Positions 6,063 through 13,146 of a DNA stretch of 14,321 bases are shown here, piece after piece. Below the pieces are notes generated by a model. It saw only the letters and a list, made by a program, of their open reading frames with translations, had not been told where the DNA came from and made no database searches. The stretch is from an uncultured Bacilli bacterium (GTDB lineage Bacteria > Bacillota_I > Bacilli_A > RF39 > UBA660). The position numbers were made by a program, and so were the translations under genes. Where the stretch lies: contig CANQOD010000013.1 of NCBI GenBank assembly GCA_947625395.1, forward strand, positions 1-14,321, given 5' to 3'. Position 1 is the stretch's first letter. Every line of letters starts with the position of its first letter.

Positions 6063-6719
6063 ATGGAAAACTTAAATCCAGTATTAAAAAAATTCTTAGA
6101 CAATCAAGAAGAGCAGGCATTTCTTGGACTTTTTCATAAACTGATTTTAGGAAATGACAATCATCTCATTTTATATGATTTGCAAAAAGGAAATGGAACT
6201 CCTATCCAAGTGACTATAAGTCCTATGGGCATTTCACTTCATACAGAAGCAACTGAAATCATGATTGAAACGAAAGCAGAAACCCCTTATATGCGCTATT
6301 TTGAGGAAACCTATGAAGCTGGTACTACTCCCAAGAAACTGATTTTTTCAAGATATCAAGACCAAGAATACCAAGAGGAAGAATTAAGTTTAGCCCTTGA
6401 ACATCCTATCCTTGATTCTCAGGAAATTCTTACTTCTTCTATAAAACTTTCCTCTAGAAACTTACTATTTGATGTACAAGATTTAGAAAACGGACACTCT
6501 TTTTTCTCTACTTTATATATGCAGTCAAGAAGTTATATGGAATGGCAAAATAAAAGAATTCGAACTATTTTAAGACCTTTTTATCAAACCCATTCTCAAT
6601 TGATGCAAGCACTAGAAGACTTTAATCCTGATTTAAAAACGCTTTCACAAGAACTTCTTCCTCATCGTTTTGAAGACTTTGCCAATGTTCCCTATTTAAA
6701 AATCTACAAAAATTCCTAA
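6063..6719 (+). CDS. Unrecognised 218-aa cytoplasmic protein
   Basis: I do not recognise this protein. It starts MENLNPVLKKFLDNQEEQAF, has no signal peptide, membrane segment or cysteine cluster, and is rich in Glu, Gln, Leu and Tyr. The N-terminal half alternates short hydrophobic and polar runs as in a beta-rich domain (about 30-115). The C-terminal part from about 150 looks helical. It has a near-consensus promoter and a weak ribosome binding site (GGCAGG, 11 bases ahead). It sits where B. subtilis has ypsA beside gpsB, but points the other way and shows no similarity that I can see. The long intact frame and the promoter make it a real gene. Confidence 0.85.
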   Translation: MENLNPVLKKFLDNQEEQAFLGLFHKLILGNDNHLILYDLQKGNGTPIQVTISPMGISLHTEATEIMIETKAETPYMRYFEETYEAGTTPKKLIFSRYQDQEYQEEELSLALEHPILDSQEILTSSIKLSSRNLLFDVQDLENGHSFFSTLYMQSRSYMEWQNKRIRTILRPFYQTHSQLMQALEDFNPDLKTLSQELLPHRFEDFANVPYLKIYKNS

Positions 6720-6794
6720 GTTTTTTTATCCTTTTTCATCTTCCTATTAAAATGCACAAATTTTGGGTATCTCGTAGAAATTTCTATTTTTTTA

Positions 6795-6803
6795 TGTTAT
6801 GAT
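6795..6803 (+). promoter_or_regulatory. Candidate extended -10 promoter of recU-pbp1A
   Basis: TGTTATGAT (extended -10, hexamer TATGAT at 6798-6803) lies 17 bases before the recU start, with no convincing -35. A 12-bp palindrome, TAGAAATTTCTA (6775-6786), sits in the -35 area. No clear terminator separates the 218-aa gene from recU, so read-through is also likely. Confidence 0.45.
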
Positions 6804-6820
6804 ATAGACTAGGTGATGGA

Positions 6821-7396
6821 ATGAATTATCCAGGTGGAATTAAGGCAAGTAGAAATCATATAACAATCTATAAAAATCGAGGAATGACTTTAGAAGAAGA
6901 CTTAAATATAACCAATCAATTCTATCAAGAAGAAGATATTGCTTATATTTATAAGAAACCAACACCGATTCAAATTACCAAAGTGGATTATCCATCTAGA
7001 AAAGAAGCGGTCATTAAAGAAGCTTATTTTAAAGAACCATCTACAACGGATTACAACGGAATTTATAGAGGATACTACATTGACTTCGAAGCAAAAGAAA
7101 CACGGAATCATACTTCGTTTCCTTTATCCAATATTCATCCTCATCAAATTGAACATTTAGAACATGTTTTACGACATGGCGGAATTTGTTTTTTAATTGT
7201 TCGTTTTACAACACAAAATGAAACATACTTATTAACAGGAAAAGATTTTTTTGATTTTCTAAAACATTCCACAAGAAAATCGATTCCTTACACGTATTTT
7301 TTAGAGAAAGGATATCCAATTCCTTTTGAATATCATCCAAGGCTTCCTTATTTAAAAGCTGTGGATGAAATGATTGGAGGCAGTTATGAAAATTAA
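6821..7396 (+). CDS. recU: Holliday junction resolvase RecU
   Basis: RecU cuts four-way DNA junctions in recombination and repair in Gram-positive bacteria, working with RecA and RuvAB, and is needed for chromosome segregation. The 191-aa product, slightly shorter than the 206 aa of B. subtilis, keeps the family blocks: NRGMTLEEDLN, KKPTPIQI, AVIKEAYFKEPSTTDYNGIY, YIDFEAKET and HQIEH. The PD-(D/E)XK-type catalytic residues appear as D77, E90 and K92 (D88 also close). AGGTGAT precedes the ATG. Its 3' end overlaps the start of the PBP gene by 11 bases, and the recU-PBP1A pairing is classic for this phylum. Confidence 0.97.
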   Translation: MNYPGGIKASRNHITIYKNRGMTLEEDLNITNQFYQEEDIAYIYKKPTPIQITKVDYPSRKEAVIKEAYFKEPSTTDYNGIYRGYYIDFEAKETRNHTSFPLSNIHPHQIEHLEHVLRHGGICFLIVRFTTQNETYLLTGKDFFDFLKHSTRKSIPYTYFLEKGYPIPFEYHPRLPYLKAVDEMIGGSYEN

Positions 7397-10238
7397 AAAA
7401 TCAGAAAAAAGAAAACTAGCAACAAAATCGAGAAAAGTAGAAACACAAAGGAAAGGTACTCCATATCCATCTCATAAAACACAACCACAAACACTGTTGA
7501 TTCTACTTGTTCTTTTTGTGCTTCTCATGGCCATAAGCTATTTTACCATTGGTATTTTAATGACCATTTTTATGGGAATTGGAGTTCTTCTGATTCTTGG
7601 CATTGCGAAACTATTAGATATGACAAGAAATAAACCAAAGAAGAGGATGTTATTAAATATTATCTTGATTATCTTCTTATCTTTTGCAATTATTGGTTCT
7701 ATTTTAGTCTGTTGTTTCTTGCTCTATATTGCGAATACAGCTCCTAAATTTGACCCGGCTTTACTAGACCCTGATGAAATGAGTATTATGTACGATGCAG
7801 AGGGACACGAAATTGCCAAATTAGGTGGCGAGCTACGAACAAAGATTACTTATGATGACCTTCCCCAAGTCTTTATTGATGCTTTAGTTGCTACTGAAGA
7901 TTCAAGATTCTTTCAACATAACGGCTTTGATGCGCCAAGATTCTTAAAAGCTTCTTTAGGACAAATTGCTGGAAATAGTGATGCTGGTGGTGCTTCTACC
8001 ATTTCTATGCAAGTCATTAAAAATAGAATTACTGGTTCTGAAAGTTCTGGTATTAAAGGAATCATTCGTAAATTTACAGATATTTATCTCGCTATTTTCA
8101 AATTAGAAAAAAATTACACCAAGGAACAAATTTTAGAATTTTATGTCAATAACCACTTATTAGGTGGAAACGTTTGGGGTGTACAACAAGCAGCACAAGC
8201 TTACTTCAGTAAAGATATTGGAGACCTCAATTTAAGTGAAGCAGCAACGCTTGCAGGAATGTTTAAATCTCCTAACTATTATCGACCAAATGTGAATCCA
8301 AAGAATGCAACTGCAAGACGAGATACAGTACTCTACCTCATGGAAACACATGGTTATATTACCCATGAAGAAAGAGTAGCAGCGGCGGCGATTCCAATGG
8401 AAAACTTAGTCAATGTAAATACCAATGCAATGACTTTTGGAAATGCAGAATACCAAGGTTATATTGATACAGTCGTAGAAGAAATAAAAGAAAAATATGA
8501 TAATTTGAATCCTTATACAACGCCAATGTTAATTTATACAAACATGGTTCGTTCTAAGCAAGATGCTGTTAACCGTGTCATGAGTGGTAACAGTAGCTTC
8601 AATTGGGTCAATACTGAGATTCAAGGTGGTGTTGCTGTATTAGATACGGCAACGGGTAAAATTCAAGCCATTGGTGCTGAAAGACCAAATGATAGTGAAG
8701 TAAGACATAATTATGCCTTTACGATGACAAGACAACCTGGTTCTACTGCTAAACCACTCTTTGATTATGGTCCAGGAATGGAATACTACAATTGGTCCAC
8801 ATATGGTATCAATGATGGAAATGATAATTATAGTACCATTGTAGATGAACCTTATTCATATAGTAATGGTCAGTCGATTGGAAACTGGGATGGTGGCTAT
8901 ATGGGTGTAATGACCATTCGTCGAGCTCTTGCTTTATCACGAAATATTCCAGCTTTAAAGGCGTTCCAAACGGTCAGTACGAGTGAAAACGGAGCTGGAA
9001 ATAAAAAGATTCAAGAATTTGTTACTAACCTCGGAATTCAACCGGAAATTGATAGTGGTAGACTGCATGAAGCCCATTCAATTGGAGCCTTTGAACCAGG
9101 TGTTTCCCCTGTTACTTTAGCAGCTGCCTATGCGGCATTCTCAAATGGTGGTACTTATCATGAACCTTACTCTGTTGAGCGATTCGTCATTCGAGCAACG
9201 GGAAAAGAAACCAAGCACGAAGAAGTAAAGAAGAAAGCAATGAGTGAAGCAACGGCTTTCATGATTACAAGTATTCTTCAAAATGTTTCTCTTTATGGTA
9301 GTACGCTTCCAAATGTTGCTTTAAAAACAGGTACTACAAACTATGATGCGGCAAAAAGAGAAGCTTTCGGTTATGCGGGAGATGCCGTTCGTGATTCATG
9401 GGTCGTTGGTTATACCACTAAAACAGTCATTGGTTCATGGTATGGATATCCAAAAGATACCAAAGGTGGCCTCTACTGTCGAACACAATGTTCTAATCAA
9501 CGTGACCTCTTCTTTAGAGCTTTAGCAGCAGAAGTATTTGAACCAAATAAGGAAGCTTTCAATGCTCCTGATAGTGTTGTTGGCATTCCAATGGGTGGTG
9601 TGATGGAATACTTTAAGAAAGATCATGAACCTAAGAGTGTCGATACTGCCAAATTGGCAACGCCATCTGGCTTAACAGCAACTTATACAGTCGCGAACAA
9701 TCGTGTAAAACTAACATGGAATGCCATTGACCCTGGTACTCAACTTCCTAACTATGGTGAATTTGGTTACAATGTTTATTTCAATAATACATTACTTGGC
9801 TTTACAACCAATACAAGTTACACAATTAATAATCCATCAACGCCATATGGAACGTATAAAGTAATTGCGACATTCAAAAAATATAGTGGTAACCAAAGTG
9901 ACCCTGCTACATACACGCTTTCAAAAAAGGCGAATAGCTTGAAAATGGGACCTGCTTCCATTTCCCTAAAAACACCAGCAACGGTGGAAGAAATTAAAGA
10001 TTTGATTTATGTCAATGAAGATGGCACGGATATCACTTCTCTAATTACCATTACTGCGATTAGTATTGATGGCGTCAATCAAGACTTTTCGACAGCATTA
10101 ACTGCTGGAACTTATAAAGTCAAAGTTACCTTTACATATAAAGGCGAAACAAAAATCAGTGGTGAAATCACCTTGACGGTGACTGAAGCATCTGAAGATG
10201 GTGATAGTGGAGGTAGTGGTCAACCTCCAACGCCATAA
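7386..10238 (+). CDS. pbp1A: Class A penicillin-binding protein (bifunctional peptidoglycan synthase)
   Basis: The enzyme polymerises lipid II into glycan strands and cross-links them outside the membrane. In the 950-aa product the glycosyltransferase domain (GT51) has ATEDSRFFQHNGFD with catalytic E171 and GASTISMQVIKN. The transpeptidase has RQPGSTAKP (nucleophile S453, K456), SRN at 518-520 and KTG at 647-649, so both activities look intact. The C-terminus adds a fibronectin-III-like domain (about 757-846), a second beta domain (about 850-935) and a Ser-Gly-Pro tail. Unusually, the N-terminus has three hydrophobic segments (about 36-56, 57-78, 88-116) after a basic cytoplasmic tail. The start at 7386 follows GGAGG at 7376-7380; a frame start 12 bases earlier overlaps it. 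It is equivalent to ponA of B. subtilis. Confidence 0.97.
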   Translation: MKIKKSEKRKLATKSRKVETQRKGTPYPSHKTQPQTLLILLVLFVLLMAISYFTIGILMTIFMGIGVLLILGIAKLLDMTRNKPKKRMLLNIILIIFLSFAIIGSILVCCFLLYIANTAPKFDPALLDPDEMSIMYDAEGHEIAKLGGELRTKITYDDLPQVFIDALVATEDSRFFQHNGFDAPRFLKASLGQIAGNSDAGGASTISMQVIKNRITGSESSGIKGIIRKFTDIYLAIFKLEKNYTKEQILEFYVNNHLLGGNVWGVQQAAQAYFSKDIGDLNLSEAATLAGMFKSPNYYRPNVNPKNATARRDTVLYLMETHGYITHEERVAAAAIPMENLVNVNTNAMTFGNAEYQGYIDTVVEEIKEKYDNLNPYTTPMLIYTNMVRSKQDAVNRVMSGNSSFNWVNTEIQGGVAVLDTATGKIQAIGAERPNDSEVRHNYAFTMTRQPGSTAKPLFDYGPGMEYYNWSTYGINDGNDNYSTIVDEPYSYSNGQSIGNWDGGYMGVMTIRRALALSRNIPALKAFQTVSTSENGAGNKKIQEFVTNLGIQPEIDSGRLHEAHSIGAFEPGVSPVTLAAAYAAFSNGGTYHEPYSVERFVIRATGKETKHEEVKKKAMSEATAFMITSILQNVSLYGSTLPNVALKTGTTNYDAAKREAFGYAGDAVRDSWVVGYTTKTVIGSWYGYPKDTKGGLYCRTQCSNQRDLFFRALAAEVFEPNKEAFNAPDSVVGIPMGGVMEYFKKDHEPKSVDTAKLATPSGLTATYTVANNRVKLTWNAIDPGTQLPNYGEFGYNVYFNNTLLGFTTNTSYTINNPSTPYGTYKVIATFKKYSGNQSDPATYTLSKKANSLKMGPASISLKTPATVEEIKDLIYVNEDGTDITSLITITAISIDGVNQDFSTALTAGTYKVKVTFTYKGETKISGEITLTVTEASEDGDSGGSGQPPTP

Positions 10239-10245
10239 AATTTCA

Positions 10246-10284
10246 TAAAAAAAACAGAGTCTATTCTATTTCGACTCTGTTTTT
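10246..10284. terminator. Strong bidirectional terminator between pbp1A and nth
   Basis: AAAAACAGAGTC (10250-10261) pairs perfectly with GACTCTGTTTTT (10273-10284) around an 11-nt loop, with A and T runs on both sides. It ends the + strand recU-pbp1A transcript and the minus strand cca-dnaD-nth transcript. It overlaps the nth stop codon at 10285-10283. Confidence 0.9.
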
Positions 10285-10930
10285 ATTTGCTTGCTTTTCG
10301 TATTTTTTGTTCTCGACAAAGCGCTTTTAAAGCACAATCATCACAACTTGGTTTGACTGCTTTACAATAATATCTTCCAAACAAGACCATCTGTAAATGT
10401 CTTTTTCCCCATGTTTCTTTTGCGAAATGCTTCATTAATTTTTTCTCAACTTCATAAGGGCCATCTTTCAGGGCTGCTAAATAAAGACGTTTGCTAATTC
10501 TTTCTACATGTGTATCAACTGCTATGGCGGGATAGTTGTATAATTCTGACAACACTACATTGACTGTTTTCCGGCCAACTCCAGGCAGTTGTTCTAATAA
10601 GGTTCTCTCTTGTGGTAAAATCCCTTGATATTCTTCATCTAAAATACGGGCAATTTCTTTGACGTAATATGCCTTTTTGTGATAAGAACCGATGGGCCTT
10701 AAAATTTGTTCTAACTTGCTCAAATCGGCATTTTTGAGTTCTTTTAATGTTTGATATTCACTTAATAAAAGAGGCATCACGCTATTGACTCTTTTATCTG
10801 TACTTTGGGCACTAAGAACTACAGCTAGTAATAATTCCCAATCAGAATGATAAATGAGTTCACAATGTGGTTCAGGAAACAAGGTGTCTAGGTAATTCTC
10901 AATTTTCTTTACCTCTTTACTCGTCATCAT
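10283..10930 (-). CDS. nth: Endonuclease III (DNA glycosylase/AP lyase)
   Basis: Nth removes oxidised pyrimidines and nicks the abasic site in base excision repair. The 215-aa product has the helix-hairpin-helix LPGVGRKT with catalytic K121, the catalytic Asp in VDTHVERISKRL (D139), and the [4Fe-4S] cluster Cys pattern C-x6-C-x2-C-x5-C (189, 196, 199, 205). Three consecutive ATG codons (10933, 10930, 10927) follow a GGGG-type site; I chose the middle one for spacing, and any of the three could be used. The frame also opens at an ATG at 10945, which precedes the ribosome binding site. The start lies inside the end of dnaD, so translation is coupled, as in the dnaD-nth pair of B. subtilis. Confidence 0.96.
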   Translation of the reverse strand: MMTSKEVKKIENYLDTLFPEPHCELIYHSDWELLLAVVLSAQSTDKRVNSVMPLLLSEYQTLKELKNADLSKLEQILRPIGSYHKKAYYVKEIARILDEEYQGILPQERTLLEQLPGVGRKTVNVVLSELYNYPAIAVDTHVERISKRLYLAALKDGPYEVEKKLMKHFAKETWGKRHLQMVLFGRYYCKAVKPSCDDCALKALCREQKIRKASK

Positions 10931-11582
10931 CATCTTCCCCTTCAAACCATTTGTATTCGAAGACTTCTACTGGTTGTTCTTCCTTGCGATGATGAAGTTT
11001 TTTCTTTTCCACATCGCTTTTGGTCCGAATGCCTTTCTTATCCCATTCATATAAAATTTTATCAATATAGCGTAAATTGGTAACGCCACTCATCGCTGCT
11101 TCTTTGATTGCTTCTTCAATGATTTCATCTTTAAAGCCCTCTTCTAGCCAGGCTTTGATAATTTCTTGTTCCATAGGACTTAGGGTTCTACCAAACTCTT
11201 GTTGAATTAAATCATAAACGGTACTTTGAGAAGTATCTTTCTGTTGAATGGACTCAATCGCATATTCTAAATATTTGTGATAAAAATCTTCTAAAGAAAT
11301 ATAGTCTTCTAAAATGCCTTTATCTCCTTTTACGGTATTCATTCTTAATAGATGAGCATCTTGTAAACTACCAATGGCCATCATAACTTCTTTTGTTGAT
11401 AAGCCTAAATCTTCCTCAATTTCCTTTGGATTGAGTGGAAATTGAATGCCTCTATCTTTTAAATACATTAGAATGATAAAGTGGTTCCATTCTAAATTCC
11501 ATTTCTTTTGAAGAGGAAGCATGGAAAAAGGAATTTGAATCCCTCTTCCTGTCAAAAATCCTTGTAATTTATCTTGGTTCAT
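10917..11582 (-). CDS. dnaD: DnaD replication initiation/primosome protein
   Basis: DnaD helps open DNA and load the replicative helicase with DnaB and DnaI in low-GC Gram-positive bacteria. The 221-aa product has the N-terminal winged-helix region (about 15-100) and the C-terminal DnaD domain (about 120-185) with its Y-x3-I-x3-W signature at Y172, I176 and W180. A basic stretch (KKKLHHRK) and an acidic end (EGEDDDDE) follow. AAGGTGAT lies just before the ATG. It follows cca after 20 bases and overlaps nth. The Asp run at its end is encoded by GATGATGATG, which supplies the nth start codons in another frame. Confidence 0.94.
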   Translation of the reverse strand: MNQDKLQGFLTGRGIQIPFSMLPLQKKWNLEWNHFIILMYLKDRGIQFPLNPKEIEEDLGLSTKEVMMAIGSLQDAHLLRMNTVKGDKGILEDYISLEDFYHKYLEYAIESIQQKDTSQSTVYDLIQQEFGRTLSPMEQEIIKAWLEEGFKDEIIEEAIKEAAMSGVTNLRYIDKILYEWDKKGIRTKSDVEKKKLHHRKEEQPVEVFEYKWFEGEDDDDE

Positions 11583-11602
11583 TTCATCACCTTTTCATTT
11601 TG

Positions 11603-12700
11603 TTATCCTATCATAGATTGATTTTTTAAACAATAGTTAAGGAGTGTCTTTTTTTTGTTTTGAAGATGGCCTAAGACGACTTCTTTTTCTAGTTTTTCAA
11701 TCCACTTGCTTAAATAAGGTCCTGGTTCTTGATGTAAAAGCTGGGCAATTTCGTTGCCTTTGACTGCTAATTCTTTGCGGCCTTTTATGGGAAGTAGTTC
11801 ATAATGTTTTGCAATTTCTGTTTTAGAAAATCCCAACATTTCTCCGGCAACACAACTTGCATATAGACCATTTTGATATAAAGAATATGGATTTAAAACG
11901 TCTTTTCTAGAAGCACGTATTTTTTGCATGAGTTCGATTTCATTTTTCGAAAATGGATACTTGTCATCGACTTCTAAAAAGGCCCAAATGCCAATACTTT
12001 GTGAAAAATAATGCATGTTTTTCAACTGATTTAATTCTAGAATTTCATCTAATTTAAACGTTAATAATAATTGAATGCCTCTTTGACACTGTGGAGAAGA
12101 AAAAATTTTGTTGAGTTCTTCTTTTATTCTTTCTTTTGATAATGTTCTAAGTAAAAATTTCATCTGATAAATTGCTTCTGTTACTTCTGTGCTTAAAGAA
12201 AAATTTAATCTAGTGGCAAATCGAATGGCCCTTAGCATACGTAAAGAATCTAAAGTAAAGCTAGAAAGACTGGCATCGATTGTTTGAATTTGTTTCGCTT
12301 GTAAGTCCTTTTGTCCGCCTAATAAATCAATAATTTTGCCATTTTTATCCATGCAGATGGTGTTAATTGTGAAATCACGTCGTTTTAAATCTTCCTCTAG
12401 GCTATCAATATACATAATCTTTTCTGGCTTGCGATTGTTTTCATAGGTGTATTCTTTACGAAAAGTGGTAATTTCAAAAGGAATTTGATTCACTACAATT
12501 GAAACAGCACCATATTCGGTTGCTGGCAAAATGGCATCTTTAAAAATCGTACATAAATCCTTAGGAGTGGCATTGGTTGTGATATCAATATCATTCGACT
12601 CTATTCCTAGCAAATAATCTCGTACAAATCCACCTACAATATAGGCTTGGTATCCTGCTTCTTCAATTTTAGCTAATAGTTTAAGTGCTACATCTTTCAT
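11603..12700 (-). CDS. cca: CCA-adding tRNA nucleotidyltransferase
   Basis: This enzyme builds or repairs the CCA end of tRNAs without a template. The 365-aa product is a class II nucleotidyltransferase: GGFVRDYLLG at 23-32, the metal-binding D38 and D40 in SNDIDITTNA, RRDFTIN at 107-113 and the RMLRAIRFA motif at about 154-162. The C-terminal half is helical and less conserved, and I see no HD phosphohydrolase domain. Class II also contains poly(A) polymerases, but the neighbourhood and the Bacilli context fit Cca (papS in B. subtilis). AAGGTGGTG lies 5 bases before the ATG. It leads the cca-dnaD-nth operon. Confidence 0.94.
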   Translation of the reverse strand: MKDVALKLLAKIEEAGYQAYIVGGFVRDYLLGIESNDIDITTNATPKDLCTIFKDAILPATEYGAVSIVVNQIPFEITTFRKEYTYENNRKPEKIMYIDSLEEDLKRRDFTINTICMDKNGKIIDLLGGQKDLQAKQIQTIDASLSSFTLDSLRMLRAIRFATRLNFSLSTEVTEAIYQMKFLLRTLSKERIKEELNKIFSSPQCQRGIQLLLTFKLDEILELNQLKNMHYFSQSIGIWAFLEVDDKYPFSKNEIELMQKIRASRKDVLNPYSLYQNGLYASCVAGEMLGFSKTEIAKHYELLPIKGRKELAVKGNEIAQLLHQEPGPYLSKWIEKLEKEVVLGHLQNKKKTLLNYCLKNQSMIG

Positions 12701-12715
12701 TTCTTCACCACCTTT

Positions 12716-12721
12716 ATTATA
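12716..12721 (-). promoter_or_regulatory. Candidate -10 of the cca-dnaD-nth operon
   Basis: A perfect TATAAT on the minus strand lies 15 bases before the cca start and just after the HU terminator. No clear -35 stands at the right distance, so this promoter is tentative. Transcription would start very close to the ribosome binding site. Confidence 0.45.
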
Positions 12722-12736
12722 CTATAAAAATGCAAA

Positions 12737-12765
12737 AGAAAAACCCAAGTTTTTCATCTTGGGCT
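12737..12765 (-). terminator. Intrinsic terminator of the HU gene
   Basis: Minus strand: AGCCCAAG, an 8-nt loop, then CTTGGGTT, followed by TTTTTCTTTT. The 6-bp core CCCAAG/CTTGGG is at 12763-12758 and 12749-12744. The high-expression HU message ends here, before cca. Confidence 0.8.
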
Positions 12766-12773
12766 TCATTTTA

Positions 12774-13046
12774 TTAATTAACTGCTTCTTTTAATGCTGA
12801 ACCTGCTTTGAATGAAACAGAGTTTCTAGCAGCGATATGAACTGTTTCTCCAGTTCTAGGGTTACGTCCATCACGAGCAGCTCTTTTTGAAACAGCAAAT
12901 GTTCCAAAACCAACTAATGGTACTTTATCTCCCTTTACTAGTGCACCTGTAATTGCTTCGAATGTAGCATCAATTGCACGAGTTGCGTCTGCTTTAGTAA
13001 GTCCTGCTTTTTCAGCAACAGCTTCTACTAATTCAACTTTTTTCAT
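12774..13046 (-). CDS. hup: DNA-binding protein HU
   Basis: HU is the abundant dimeric histone-like protein that bends and compacts DNA. The 90-aa product has the typical length and the signature GFGTFAVSKRAARDGRNPRTG, where the beta arm wraps around the minor groove, and ends FKAGSALKEAVN. GAGAGGAG lies 9 bases ahead of the ATG. It is a single-gene unit with its own promoter and terminator. A perfect palindrome sits between promoter and start codon. Confidence 0.97.
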   Translation of the reverse strand: MKKVELVEAVAEKAGLTKADATRAIDATFEAITGALVKGDKVPLVGFGTFAVSKRAARDGRNPRTGETVHIAARNSVSFKAGSALKEAVN

Positions 13047-13071
13047 TTTTTTATACTCCTCTCTATGTTAT

Positions 13072-13088
13072 TAAGCATATTATGCTTA
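13072..13088. promoter_or_regulatory. 17-bp perfect palindrome in the HU leader
   Basis: TAAGCATA-T-TATGCTTA reads the same on both strands around a single central base. It begins 8 bases downstream of the HU -10 and ends 26 bases before the start codon, so it covers the predicted transcription start. That suits an operator or a 5' mRNA stem. The function is inferred from position. Confidence 0.5.
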
Positions 13089-13095
13089 CATATTA

Positions 13096-13124
13096 AGAAT
13101 AGCATGTTTATTTTTAAAAAGCAA
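13096..13124 (-). promoter_or_regulatory. HU gene promoter
   Basis: Minus strand: -35 TTGCTT (13124-13119), 17-bp spacer, -10 TATTCT (13101-13096). Four of six bases match in each hexamer. Another possible -10 (CATAAT) lies inside the downstream palindrome but lacks a -35. Confidence 0.5.
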
Positions 13125-13146
13125 TATAAAATAAGGGAAAATGTTC

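Noticed and set aside
6902..7160. Small ORFs on both strands within recU
   Set aside because: Shadows of recU, whose conserved blocks account for the sequence.
9343..9525. + strand 60-codon ORF inside the PBP gene
   Set aside because: Out-of-frame shadow within the transpeptidase domain.
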